Assembly (NCBI GenBank): GCA_009911505.1
Contig: QXXL01000039.1
Coordinates: forward strand, 1-38,926
Origin: Lachnospiraceae bacterium
GTDB lineage: Bacteria > Bacillota > Clostridia > Lachnospirales > Lachnospiraceae
DNA: 38,926 bases
Direction: 5' to 3'
Each line of letters begins with the position of its first letter. Position 1 is the first letter of the stretch. The notes beneath the pieces were generated by a model, which had not been told where the DNA came from, searched no databases, and was given only the letters and a program-made list of their open reading frames with translations. The translations under genes were made by a program, and so were the position numbers. This document shows positions 1-8,118 of this stretch, in pieces.

Positions 1-90
1 TGTTCTCTTAAAGAATTCTTCTCTTTGAATCTTTCAAGGTTATTCCACTGTTCAGTTCTCAATGTGCATTTTCTGTTCTTACTCAGCAAC
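1..90 (-). promoter_or_regulatory. rRNA operon leader (boxA-like), 16S gene expected just left of the window
   Basis: Read on the minus strand, this stretch contains CATTGAGAACTGAACAGTGG followed by an AAGAATTCTT palindrome. A TTGAGAACTGAAC-type block is typical of Gram-positive rRNA leaders and spacers (boxA/Nus antitermination region). It lies directly downstream of two strong tandem promoters. No rRNA gene sequence itself is visible. The inference is that a 16S-23S-5S operon begins immediately to the left and is transcribed leftward. Confidence 0.6.
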
Positions 91-99
91 AGCTCATTT

Positions 100-128
100 A
101 TTATATCATACCGCATGTGCCTTGTCAA
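100..128 (-). promoter_or_regulatory. rRNA promoter P2 (proximal)
   Basis: On the minus strand there is a perfect -35 TTGACA (123-128) and a perfect -10 TATAAT (100-105) with a 17-base spacer. This is an ideal sigma-A promoter, with the start expected near 93. It is the nearer of two tandem promoters in front of the putative rRNA leader, the usual arrangement for rRNA operons. Confidence 0.85.
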
Positions 129-188
129 GAAGTTTTTTACATTTTTTTACTTTTTTCGCATTGCCTGTTTTTCGCAAGCAACTCGTAC

Positions 189-217
189 AGTATAGCATCC
201 ATTGCATTTGCTGTCAA
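189..217 (-). promoter_or_regulatory. rRNA promoter P1 (distal)
   Basis: On the minus strand there is a -35 TTGACA (212-217), a 17-base spacer and a -10 TATACT (189-194) preceded by TGC, an extended -10. The start is expected near 182. It lies 89 bases upstream of P2 and downstream of the tRNA-Ser genes, so it restarts transcription towards the rRNA operon. Confidence 0.85.
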
Positions 218-264
218 GTACTTTTTTCGATTTCTGAAAAACAAATTTTCATCGGCTCTGCGAG

Positions 265-354
265 CGGAGAAGGAGGGATTTGAACCCTCGCGCCGCTATT
301 AACGACCTGCACCCTTTCCAGGGGTGTCCCTTCGGCCAGCTTGGGTACTTCTCC
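265..354 (-). tRNA. tRNA-Ser (anticodon GGA)
   Basis: The minus strand folds as a class II tRNA. The acceptor arms GGAGAAG/CTTCTCC pair, the anticodon stem CACCC/GGGTG encloses the loop CTGGAAA (anticodon GGA, reading UCC/UCU), a long variable arm is present, and the T arm GAGGG-TTCAAAT-CCCTC is perfect. The discriminator is G. The CCA end is not encoded (the next bases are CTC), so it must be added after transcription. Confidence 0.95.
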
Positions 355-487
355 GAATGATATCAATCTAAATTTGTAAACCGCCGAATGCGGCCTGGAG
401 CGTTTTCAAAAAAACTATTTCTGCAATTTGTATCCTACATCAAATGTAAAATATACCTGCCAAAAACATTTCCTTATCACGCTCTAG

Positions 488-573
488 CGGAGAAGATGGG
501 ATTCGAACCCATGTGCCCTCTCGGACAAACGGTTTTCAAGACCGCCTCGTTATGACCACTTCGATACTTCTCC
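488..573 (-). tRNA. tRNA-Ser (anticodon UGA)
   Basis: The minus strand gives GGAGAAG/CTTCTCC acceptor arms, a GCGGT/ACCGT anticodon stem around the loop CTTGAAA (anticodon TGA), a long variable arm, and a T loop in GGGTTCGAATCCC. It shares its acceptor stem with the tRNA-Ser(GGA) 133 bases downstream, consistent with paralogous serine tRNAs. CCA is not encoded. The 355-487 interval between the two tRNAs holds a small GCCG/CGGC hairpin and no gene that I can see. Confidence 0.95.
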
Positions 574-611
574 AGTTTATTGCATTTGTTCTGCTGCCCA
601 GAACAAAAATG

Positions 612-641
612 ATTCTATCATCTTTTACCAGGGTTTGTCAA
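612..641 (-). promoter_or_regulatory. Promoter of the tRNA-Ser genes
   Basis: On the minus strand there is a -35 TTGACA (636-641), an 18-base spacer and a -10 TAGAAT (612-617). The start would fall near 605, about 30 bases before the mature tRNA-Ser(UGA). A perfect 9-bp inverted repeat, TTTGTTCTG/CAGAACAAA (585-607), lies at the predicted transcription start. Confidence 0.75.
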
Positions 642-699
642 CAACTTTTTTCAAATAATTCAAAAAAATTAATTTAAAAAATGCTTTTCGGCAGATGTA

Positions 700-822
700 T
701 TCCACACTTAGTGGGAGATTTGCACCAAATGAGGGAGTCGTAGCGGACTACGTTAACCGAATTTATGCAGATTGAACTACTAATGCTCAATCTGATGGTA
801 CAAATATCACGCTAAGCGGGGG
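700..822. repeat. Cluster of small hairpins flanked by two covarying palindromes
   Basis: Two related 9-mers, CACTTAGTG (705-713) and CGCTAAGCG (810-818), each form a small palindrome and each is followed by a GG-rich GA motif. The arm bases differ in a compensatory way (CAC/GTG against CGC/GCG). Between them lie two more hairpins, CGTAG-CGGA-CTACG (739-752) and CAGATTGA/TCAATCTG (768-794). No reading frame is supported. It could be a REP/MITE-like element or a structured 3' end of the upstream operon mRNA. Confidence 0.4.
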
Positions 823-856
823 ATACAGATGGCTGAAATGATTTTGGGGACACGCT

Positions 857-1318
857 CTAAATCGCATCCTGCCGCATTTGGGCCATGTATTCCTCCATAA
901 TCCCAGCCGCAAGCCCTGCCATCTGCGCACACGGCCTTTTTTGGTAATACTCCGCCGTCCGCACTTGTGGTACAGGGCTTTTGTCGCTTCCTTCCATCCC
1001 AAGCAGCTCTCTGCAGATAATGCTCCCCGTTTCCTCTTTAAACCTTGCCGCCAAAAGCTGTATCCTCTCATAATGTTCTTTTTTGGCTGCAAAATCTTTG
1101 GGATCCTTGTAGCCATAAACCGCACCCGCCACAAAAAACATCCCGGTGACCGTCCCACAGACTTCACGCATCCTGCCCATTCCACCGCCAAAAGACGATA
1201 CCGTCTTGACCACGGTATCAAAATCCATCCCCATTTCTTCCGCAAAAACGCCTGCAACTGCCTGGGCGCAATTATAGCCCTGCAAAAATAATTCTTCTGC
1301 CTTTTCCTTCTTTCCCAT
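857..1318 (-). CDS. C_GCAxxG_C_C family putative redox protein
   Basis: This 153-residue protein has the spaced cysteines that name the C_GCAxxG_C_C family: C17 in the N-terminal helix, C54 in a VCGTVTG segment next to a glycine-rich stretch (GGGMGRM), C102 and C130. No signal peptide or membrane segment is seen. Members of this family are small and thought to be redox-active or metal-binding, but their reaction is not established. The ATG is preceded by AAGGAGGAAGC. It starts 9 bases after the stop of the coiled-coil membrane protein gene, so it is probably the last gene of the five-gene operon read from 8058. Whether it belongs functionally with that set or is only co-transcribed cannot be told from this window. 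Confidence 0.8.
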   Translation of the reverse strand: MGKKEKAEELFLQGYNCAQAVAGVFAEEMGMDFDTVVKTVSSFGGGMGRMREVCGTVTGMFFVAGAVYGYKDPKDFAAKKEHYERIQLLAARFKEETGSIICRELLGMEGSDKSPVPQVRTAEYYQKRPCAQMAGLAAGIMEEYMAQMRQDAI

Positions 1319-1327
1319 GCTTCCTCC

Positions 1328-2506
1328 TTATCCTACGCGCAAATGGTCGATGGAATCAATGATTCCCCGGATTTCTGGCGTATTGATATTCTGCTTCTTT
1401 AAAATGCTGTCGATTTCTGACCGGCGTTCCCGAATGCTTTTACTGTTAAACTCAATGCGCGATCGCAGCTTCTGCCTGCGTACAATCAGATTATGTTTGA
1501 CTTCAACCATCTCGTTTTTGTCTACCAGGGCCTGGGAACGGTTAATCCAGACTTCGGCGTCGTAAAGGCGGTAACGCTTTAAAAGCCCAACTAGCTTGTC
1601 GTTAAAATACTGCAGATCCTGATTGGTTTTTTCAAATTTTTCACGCTCTTTGACTTCATTTAAATACTGTTCCCAAACGTAGTTTAATTCATAGGAATTT
1701 TTGACACGGTATTTTTCCCGTGCGTAGTCTACGGCATTTGTAACATTTACATATTTAAATTTAATTTTGTTGAGAAGCTCAATGGCGTGGTTCATATTTA
1801 CCTCGGAACGCTTGATTTCGGTCTGGTTGGATGTCATTTTTATAAAAATACAAAACCCACTGACAGCAGCGGCAAATAATACAAATATCCATGCATACCG
1901 GGTATCCTGGTAAAATCCGGCCTGTAAGACAATCAGGATCACAACGCTCATTGCAAATACCCCAAACAATACAAAAGAAAGGAGCTTTAATATTTTTTGC
2001 TGATGAATCAGCTCTAGTTTGTTATAATGCCATTCTGTTTTTTCGCCTTCCAGGTAGTTCATATCTTTTTTTACAGTTGCCTGATAGGCCTCGTTGGTCT
2101 GAAGGCGTAAGATAGCGCCCGGGATTTTGTCTTCTTCCTGCTGCATCTGCGCAAACTGCGAATCGGAAATCTTCTTCTCAGCATTCTGGTATTCGTCACG
2201 CAGGCGGTCTAATTTATGCACATTTTCCGCCGCGTTGTGAATTTCTGCCAGATCTTCATCTGGCAGTTCCTCCAGTGTCTGGATATCATTTAAATAATCT
2301 GATACAATCCGATACTCCGCTTTTTCTTCTTCGAGCTCTTTCTTGGCTTCAATAATCTGTTCACAGCAGTTTATGATATAATGCTGGATGTCCTTGCGGT
2401 TGCGCGCCGCTTCTTGCGACACCTCTTCCGATAAACGCTTTGGCTGCGCAGCGCGGTTAATCTGCGGCTGTGTTCTCTGCTTCTTTTTTCTTTTAAAAAG
2501 TCCCAT
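1328..2506 (-). CDS. Coiled-coil protein with two central membrane segments, function unknown
   Basis: This 392-residue protein starts with a very basic MGLFKRKKKQ tail. An upstream in-frame ATG exists, but that extension would run through the preceding TPR gene; the start at 2506 has AGAAAGG/GGCAGG just ahead and lies 13 bases after the TPR gene's stop. Residues about 25-165 and 225-360 are rich in E, K, Q and L and look like coiled coils. Two hydrophobic helices at about 175-195 and 205-223 form a hairpin in the membrane, which would put both coiled-coil arms on the cytoplasmic side. No enzyme motif is visible. The position in the operon suggests a membrane anchor or scaffold for the TPR, Hsp70-like and solenoid proteins encoded upstream. 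I do not recognise a named family. Confidence 0.75.
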   Translation of the reverse strand: MGLFKRKKKQRTQPQINRAAQPKRLSEEVSQEAARNRKDIQHYIINCCEQIIEAKKELEEEKAEYRIVSDYLNDIQTLEELPDEDLAEIHNAAENVHKLDRLRDEYQNAEKKISDSQFAQMQQEEDKIPGAILRLQTNEAYQATVKKDMNYLEGEKTEWHYNKLELIHQQKILKLLSFVLFGVFAMSVVILIVLQAGFYQDTRYAWIFVLFAAAVSGFCIFIKMTSNQTEIKRSEVNMNHAIELLNKIKFKYVNVTNAVDYAREKYRVKNSYELNYVWEQYLNEVKEREKFEKTNQDLQYFNDKLVGLLKRYRLYDAEVWINRSQALVDKNEMVEVKHNLIVRRQKLRSRIEFNSKSIRERRSEIDSILKKQNINTPEIRGIIDSIDHLRVG

Positions 2507-2519
2507 AACCTGCCCTTTC

Positions 2520-3215
2520 TTATTTGCTGTGCCTAATATACGCTTCCTTCCATGCTTCCAATGCATCCTCCGGAATCTGGTAATCCGTTTCAGAAGCAGA
2601 CGGCGCCTGCGGCACAATTCCCGCTGCAAGCTGCAATGCAGCGCGGCGCTGTTTGCCTGAAATGGGGTTTTGGTTCCTCTGAAATGCTTTCCCATAGCTT
2701 TCCGCAGCATCTTCAAACAAAAACATGCCTGCATATGCTGTTCCTAAGTTATGATAAATGTCCCCAGCAAATGCCCCGGATATCCCGGAATGCTCTAAGA
2801 GCTTTTGATATGCCAGGATACTGGCCTGGTAGCGTTTTTTTTCTAAAAGACGGTCGGCGCGGATCTTTTTGCACTCAATTTCAGTCTTGTTCTCAAAAAT
2901 AGCCAATTTCTCTGCCATAGTTTTGTATTCCTCGGGCGTGCAGTAATTACAGCCCGATACGATGGCATTTACAAATTCTATCAGCTTGCCCCCCTGCTCT
3001 TTAAGTTCCGTGAGCTTATCTGCCAGTTCCCCCTGTTTTAGCTCTTGCCCAATCCAGCGGATCAGCTCCTTGTCCATAAAGGAAACCTCCACCAGATCAA
3101 TATATTCTTTTAAATAATAGCATATTTCCTCCAGGGAATACACATTTAAGGATATGCTCTCAATATAATACGGCACAGAAGCAAGCTCCCGGCCACACAG
3201 CAATAATTCTCCCAT
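2520..3215 (-). CDS. TPR-repeat protein
   Basis: This 231-residue soluble protein has a helical N-terminal half (about 1-115) of no recognised fold. It is followed by TPR-like helices at about 115-185, including a segment reading YHNLGTAYAGMFLFEDAAES with the small/large residue pattern of tetratricopeptide repeats. TPRs bind peptides or partner proteins, so an adaptor role is likely. The ATG follows AAAGGGGGATTGT. The gene begins 11 bases after the Hsp70-like gene and ends 13 bases before the membrane coiled-coil gene, so all are probably translated from one mRNA. The C-terminal tail (about 190-231) looks flexible. Exact function is unknown. Confidence 0.75.
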   Translation of the reverse strand: MGELLLCGRELASVPYYIESISLNVYSLEEICYYLKEYIDLVEVSFMDKELIRWIGQELKQGELADKLTELKEQGGKLIEFVNAIVSGCNYCTPEEYKTMAEKLAIFENKTEIECKKIRADRLLEKKRYQASILAYQKLLEHSGISGAFAGDIYHNLGTAYAGMFLFEDAAESYGKAFQRNQNPISGKQRRAALQLAAGIVPQAPSASETDYQIPEDALEAWKEAYIRHSK

Positions 3216-3226
3216 ACAATCCCCCT

Positions 3227-4450
3227 TTATATGCTAAGTACATGTTCCCATACTTTTTCCGAACTTTTGACAAACCCACCAAAACCCATGTCACGGATGC
3301 AGATGAGGATTTTGTCTACTGCTTCTGGTTTTAAGGTAATCCGAAGGCGTGTCAGGCGGCTTTCCCGCTCCGGCATGCCAGCCAGTTCCAAAGACTTTAC
3401 AACGGCATTTTTGCATTTAGGGGCCTGTATCCAAAAATCAATAGAAGGGCTCCCATCCAGGATAACTTCACATTCGCCAAATGCTTCGTACCAATTATCC
3501 CCTGCTGTAATCAACGGAAGCATCTCCTGCCTGTCTTTGTTGTTTACTTTCAGGCTGATACTTACTTTGATCTCATCATCCCCCATGTATATATAGGGCC
3601 ACTCTTCCTTCCCTGCCTTGGCAGCTGCGGCGTAGCATGCACCTTTGCTAAACAGGTTTTTGCCCATGAACGCCCGTCTGCCCGTGCAGATAGCAGAAAG
3701 GGATTTTTTCATCCAGCCGCCGTCAAAACCATCCCCGATTAAATAAACGGCCGATACAAGCCTGCCTGAAAATGCTTGTTTTATAATTTCCATGAATTCT
3801 TCGTCCCGGTTCTCTAATATAGCGCGGTACCGCCCTTCCCGGATGTCTATTATCTGAGGGACAGCCCTCCTGTCACGGCTCAATTGCCAAAGCAGCAGTT
3901 TTTTGGAAGTATAATAAAAAAGCGCTGTATCGTGCGCACACAGCTCCAAGGGCTGGCTGTAAGCATAATAATAAAAGCTTTCCCTGTAATCAATCAAGAT
4001 CAGCCTGCTAGGCGGAAGTTTGAGCCATGCCGCAAACTGTTTAAAAAGCCTGCGGTATTCTAAGTTCATGTTTTCTACGGCAATAGCAAGCCTGTCCAGA
4101 CGCTGCCCCTCCCCATCCTGCAGCAATAGCCCGGTAAGCATTTCTACAAATAAAAACAACAATTCCATTACTTCGTATACTTGCCCGCCAAGCTCTGCCG
4201 TTTCCCCCGAAAGCGCTTTTTTTAAAAGCCCTTCTATACAGGATGCCCCTGTCTGCCTGGCGTACGCCCTTGCTTCTTCCCCATAGATAAAACTGCCGTT
4301 TTCCTGGCTTTTTGCAATACATACCGGAATCTGGTAAATCTCACTTCCAGTTACCATACTAAAAGTGCCCGGCTCTGACATCCCGTGCGTATATTGGCTT
4401 ACCATCGCGAATTTGTCGTTTATGTCTATGCCGATATATTTCTCTGCCAT
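3227..4450 (-). CDS. Hsp70/actin-fold-like protein (DUF5716-type)
   Basis: This 407-residue protein shows landmarks of the Hsp70/actin (ASKHA) nucleotide-binding fold. A phosphate-1-like YIGIDINDKFAMVS is at residues 5-18, a YGEEA segment at 56-60, a YRESFYYYAYSQ element at 155-166 in the place of the Hsp70 EPTAAALAYG strand, an adenosine-motif-like VYLIGDGFDGGWMKKSL at 235-251, and GKNLFSKGACYAA at 263-275. The phosphate-2 region (HDTALFYYTSKK, 173-184) lacks the usual DLGGGT glycines, so nucleotide hydrolysis may be weak or absent. The last 120 residues are beta-rich and could be a partner-binding domain. I recognise it as similar to DUF5716 proteins found beside DUF5717 in Lachnospiraceae. 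The ATG follows GGGGAGGGGAGCC, 23 bases after the upstream gene. Confidence 0.7.
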   Translation of the reverse strand: MAEKYIGIDINDKFAMVSQYTHGMSEPGTFSMVTGSEIYQIPVCIAKSQENGSFIYGEEARAYARQTGASCIEGLLKKALSGETAELGGQVYEVMELLFLFVEMLTGLLLQDGEGQRLDRLAIAVENMNLEYRRLFKQFAAWLKLPPSRLILIDYRESFYYYAYSQPLELCAHDTALFYYTSKKLLLWQLSRDRRAVPQIIDIREGRYRAILENRDEEFMEIIKQAFSGRLVSAVYLIGDGFDGGWMKKSLSAICTGRRAFMGKNLFSKGACYAAAAKAGKEEWPYIYMGDDEIKVSISLKVNNKDRQEMLPLITAGDNWYEAFGECEVILDGSPSIDFWIQAPKCKNAVVKSLELAGMPERESRLTRLRITLKPEAVDKILICIRDMGFGGFVKSSEKVWEHVLSI

Positions 4451-4473
4451 GGCTCCCCTCCCCTTGTTTTCCG

Positions 4474-7400
4474 TCAGATTATTGTAAATAGCCGCTCTGC
4501 GGCATTGTCTAACTGTTCATATTCCAGCATTTTAGCACGGAAGCTGTCCATGTGCCCCTGTGCCTTTTGCTTTATGATTCCATTGAGTTTTTCATACCGC
4601 CCTTCCGGCGTGCTGCCTTGCATAGGCTGATAGGAGAGCATGCCGCTTTCGGCCATCTCCTCTTTTCCGTCCGTTTCTTCCGAAATATAATACTGAAGCG
4701 CTTCCCCACGAAACAATACCACTTTTTTCACAAAAATCCCATCGTAAGATTCTGCCATATCTTCCATAGTATATACAGCGCCTGTATCCTCCTTATGTTC
4801 CCCTATGGCCGGCTTATCCTGCGTTTCGCCTATTTGCCCGACACGTATGGAATGGAGCCTCACGCGGCTGTGTTTTTGGGAATGGTATTCAATAAAACTT
4901 TTATCGTAAAGCTGGTATTTTTGAACCAGCTGTTTCCCAAGGTTTTTATAGAAGGCAAAATAGATGCCCTGGAACATATATTTTTTTAGAAGCGCTTCCG
5001 CAATGTACTCTTCTTTAGCCCGGATATCGGAATGCATGGAATAATATTTCAGCAGTTCAAGCTCGCAAATTGCATCTACCCTGTAGCCGTCCTTCCAAAA
5101 ATCGCGCAGAGCTTTATAAAAACCTTCCGGCAACAGCATACCGCCTACAAAGCTGTGATGTGAAAAATAGGTCATGTATGCTTTTTTTAACAGAGGGCTG
5201 CCTGCCATTTCATAGCTTTGGTATACACTGTCAACACAGTCGACAAACCCATCTGTATACATCATTTGTACCAGAATACGCTCCGCCAGCTCCTGCGTAC
5301 TGATATAAAAGCCGTGTGCACATTTAAAAACCTCCACCATATGCCGGATGGGCCCCTGGTAATATCTGCACAAGTATTCCAGCATAGCGTCATTGTATTT
5401 GCCAGCTAAAAATGTATCAGCGCAGTACTTTACCAGCAGTTCGTTTTCTGCAAATTCAAGCTGCTGTATACGGCTGTTTAAAAGGCGCACCCGTAAAGCT
5501 GCCGCAATCGGCTCAAGCCCATAGGCTTCTGCAATTTGGTATGCTTGTTCATACAGCTGCTTTTCAATGCAGATTTCAAGTACAAACCCCCTGTCTTTTG
5601 GTTTCATGTAAGAAAAGTCCACTTGTTTTAACTCTTTTTTCATATCTAAGGGCCGGTCTAATACATATAAAAGGCAGAAAAGCTTGGGGAACAAGGCTGC
5701 TTTATATACAGGGTTTACCTTATCGCTTGCCATAAATGCATAAAAATAGGGTAAATCCTGTTCTTCAAACAGCTCCTGCGCCTTGCGGTTTGAAAAATAA
5801 TACAAAAGGCACGGCAGGGTGGAAGGCGATTTGCGCATACATGCCCTTAAATGCCTGCCTGGATACATCAGTTTTTCTAACTGGTAGGGAATGCCGCTGC
5901 TGTAACGGTTCCCGTAACTGTCCTCCACTAAGATGCTGTAACAGTTGGAATAAATCGGAAAATATGCCTCGCCGTTTAATATAGATACCACGATAGGGCT
6001 TTTTAGCACATCCTGCAGGATGATAACTTTTGCGGCGCGCGGATCAAAACAGGTCAGCCTGTGTACAAATAAAACACTTCCTGCTGCATCCGCGGCTTCT
6101 GGAAAATAAATCCCGTGGGACAGCACATCTTCATAGACAACCGCTAAATTGTCATCCACATGGCCAAGCGACATCTGCCCATATGCAAACTTTTCCATAC
6201 CCTTGTAATGCTGTTCGTATACATTAGGGCGCTTTGCCTTTGACGCAATAATATTGACATATAAGACGGCTTTTAACCGATAGCTTAACTGGTTGTTATA
6301 CTTAAAATACATTTGAATGATCTGGGGCACTTCCTGCACGCCCCTGGCGTCCATAGACATCAGATAGGCTTCATAGAGCCCGGTAATGCGTAATTTCTTC
6401 TCTACGCCAAGCGCATACCAAGAAAAATAACGCTTTCCGTATATCTGGCTGCGGATCAAATATTCACAAATGACCTTGAGCATTTCATCATCGCCCAGAA
6501 TCCCGTAACACTCCTCCAAAAGCAATAGTGTCCGTTCCCTGTACATAATCCGATCTGGAAATACCTGTTTTACCTGCTCTGCAATCTCTTTTGTCAGAGC
6601 TTCGTGTTTTTTTGCCCAATTTAATACTTTTTCCTCAAATCCACCAAATCGCCCTAAAAGGTATGGCTCTGCTAAATACAAAGCGTAAGCTTCCACATAT
6701 AAAACAGGGCTGTTTACCCGATCCATAACCCGTGCCTCTATAGCTTTTAACCTCTGATAGCGGTTCTGTGAATAATCCTCACGTAAAAATAGCAGGCACC
6801 AGAACAATACAGGATCTTCCTGGTTCTCTAAATAGATCTGTTCGATTTCATCTGTCAAGCGGTTAATATACGGCTCATCCCGGTCCATCAGGGTACATAT
6901 ATAAAGGTAATATCCCCACTGCGGGCTTTTTTTATCTTTCCACTTCCGTTTGAATTCATTTAAAATCCATTCTGCTTCCTGCCTTTGCCGATTTAACCAA
7001 AATGTCTGCGCTTTTAATAACCGGTACCACACATTCCCTGGCTGGCGCACAATTAAGTCATCTAACAGTTTTAATGTTTCCTGCGCCCATTTGCCTGTTA
7101 CAGTCTGTTTTAAGCGGTAGGCAATATAGCTCTGTAAAAGCTTTATGCGTGCTTCCTTTATCTCCCTTGCCACTTTCTGTACGCCTTTCCCACTGCATAT
7201 GGCACAGACAGGGATTGTTATTTCCTGGCGTACACTTTTTATGGTGATTCTGCCAAAATTTTTGCCGGCATGCATATTAGCCGGGTTTATGTAAAAGCTA
7301 GCTTTTGCCTCGCTCCCCAAAAAGTCATCTGTTGACATCCACCGTTTGGGAACCTCAAGGAAGCTGGCATCGGATGTTATATTCAGTTCTACATAGCCCC

Positions 7401-8058
7401 ATGTATTTTTGGTCAGCGTAATGTCTTCTTTTCGTTTTTCGGTTATTTGCGAAAATGTAAATTCTGTTTGTGATGCCACAATGGCAACAGGCTCTTTTAA
7501 GCTACATGCCAGCAAAAATTCCTCTAATCCAAGGTCGGTCTTCTGACCGCTGGCAATCCCTTCATACGCCAGGCGTTCCTTCTCTTCTTTTGCCCCAAAC
7601 AGGCTTGAAAATGCCTGGGAATAAAACAGCCTTTTTGCTTCCTGCCAGCTACCCTTTGCTAGTTTGGCAAAAGCGCTCACATTCCGTACCTGCCCAGTCT
7701 GCGAGGCCGGATATACCCTGGTCATAACCACAAGGAAAGAAAGGCTGTACTCTCCCTGGCTGCATACAACCGTAAATTCCCCTTTCTGGATATTGCCTTC
7801 CACAAGCCCAGCGCTATGGAACAAATATTGTATCCGGACCTCTTCCCCCTCAAAACCTACCGTTTTACATTCCATCCGGGGATTTGAGGAATATACGATC
7901 CCACGCACCGGAACCTGGTTTTGACTGGCGACAGTAAATTCCCCAGAAACATCTTCCCCTTCGGGGACTTCCAGTTCTATCCTGCTCACAGAAAATTCTA
8001 TAACAGGCTTTGCACATTCTATCCTGCCTTCGGCAAGTTCTCTTATCCGCTTCTGCAC
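4474..8058 (-). CDS. Giant Ig-like plus alpha-solenoid protein (DUF5717-type)
   Basis: This 1194-residue protein starts with GTG, supported by AGGAGG four bases upstream and a promoter further upstream. Two beta-sandwich, Ig/BACON-like segments lie at about 18-115 (FSVSRIELEVPEGEDVSGEF) and 195-290 (TEFTFSQITEKRKEDITL), with a helical linker between. From about 300 to 1090 the chain is almost entirely helical, with TPR-like helix pairs (YRLLKAQTFWLNRQRQEAEW and similar), forming a long solenoid scaffold. The C-terminal 100 residues are mixed and acidic. There is no signal peptide or membrane helix, so it should be cytoplasmic. It is the first gene of the operon and matches my recollection of DUF5717 proteins, whose function is unknown. 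Ig-like domains in a cytoplasmic bacterial solenoid are unusual. Confidence 0.75.
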   Translation of the reverse strand: MQKRIRELAEGRIECAKPVIEFSVSRIELEVPEGEDVSGEFTVASQNQVPVRGIVYSSNPRMECKTVGFEGEEVRIQYLFHSAGLVEGNIQKGEFTVVCSQGEYSLSFLVVMTRVYPASQTGQVRNVSAFAKLAKGSWQEAKRLFYSQAFSSLFGAKEEKERLAYEGIASGQKTDLGLEEFLLACSLKEPVAIVASQTEFTFSQITEKRKEDITLTKNTWGYVELNITSDASFLEVPKRWMSTDDFLGSEAKASFYINPANMHAGKNFGRITIKSVRQEITIPVCAICSGKGVQKVAREIKEARIKLLQSYIAYRLKQTVTGKWAQETLKLLDDLIVRQPGNVWYRLLKAQTFWLNRQRQEAEWILNEFKRKWKDKKSPQWGYYLYICTLMDRDEPYINRLTDEIEQIYLENQEDPVLFWCLLFLREDYSQNRYQRLKAIEARVMDRVNSPVLYVEAYALYLAEPYLLGRFGGFEEKVLNWAKKHEALTKEIAEQVKQVFPDRIMYRERTLLLLEECYGILGDDEMLKVICEYLIRSQIYGKRYFSWYALGVEKKLRITGLYEAYLMSMDARGVQEVPQIIQMYFKYNNQLSYRLKAVLYVNIIASKAKRPNVYEQHYKGMEKFAYGQMSLGHVDDNLAVVYEDVLSHGIYFPEAADAAGSVLFVHRLTCFDPRAAKVIILQDVLKSPIVVSILNGEAYFPIYSNCYSILVEDSYGNRYSSGIPYQLEKLMYPGRHLRACMRKSPSTLPCLLYYFSNRKAQELFEEQDLPYFYAFMASDKVNPVYKAALFPKLFCLLYVLDRPLDMKKELKQVDFSYMKPKDRGFVLEICIEKQLYEQAYQIAEAYGLEPIAAALRVRLLNSRIQQLEFAENELLVKYCADTFLAGKYNDAMLEYLCRYYQGPIRHMVEVFKCAHGFYISTQELAERILVQMMYTDGFVDCVDSVYQSYEMAGSPLLKKAYMTYFSHHSFVGGMLLPEGFYKALRDFWKDGYRVDAICELELLKYYSMHSDIRAKEEYIAEALLKKYMFQGIYFAFYKNLGKQLVQKYQLYDKSFIEYHSQKHSRVRLHSIRVGQIGETQDKPAIGEHKEDTGAVYTMEDMAESYDGIFVKKVVLFRGEALQYYISEETDGKEEMAESGMLSYQPMQGSTPEGRYEKLNGIIKQKAQGHMDSFRAKMLEYEQLDNAAERLFTII

Positions 8059-8077
8059 GTTTCCTCCTGATTCTCGG

Positions 8078-8105
8078 TTGCTTTTTTATTTCAAACAGTT
8101 ATAAT
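8078..8105 (+). promoter_or_regulatory. Promoter of the CobD-like aminotransferase gene
   Basis: On the plus strand there is a -35 TTGCTT (8078-8083), a 16-base spacer and a perfect -10 TATAAT (8100-8105). The start is expected near 8112. The downstream ribosome binding site is GGGGGT, nine bases before the ATG. Confidence 0.6.
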
Positions 8106-8118
8106 TACTGATACAGGT

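Noticed and set aside
878..1291. 137-codon plus-strand open frame
   Set aside because: It is antisense to the C_GCAxxG_C_C gene, which has a good ribosome site and family cysteines.
2507..2734. N-terminal extension of the coiled-coil membrane protein
   Set aside because: It would overlap most of the end of the TPR gene, lacks a ribosome site, and has a composition unlike the rest of the protein.
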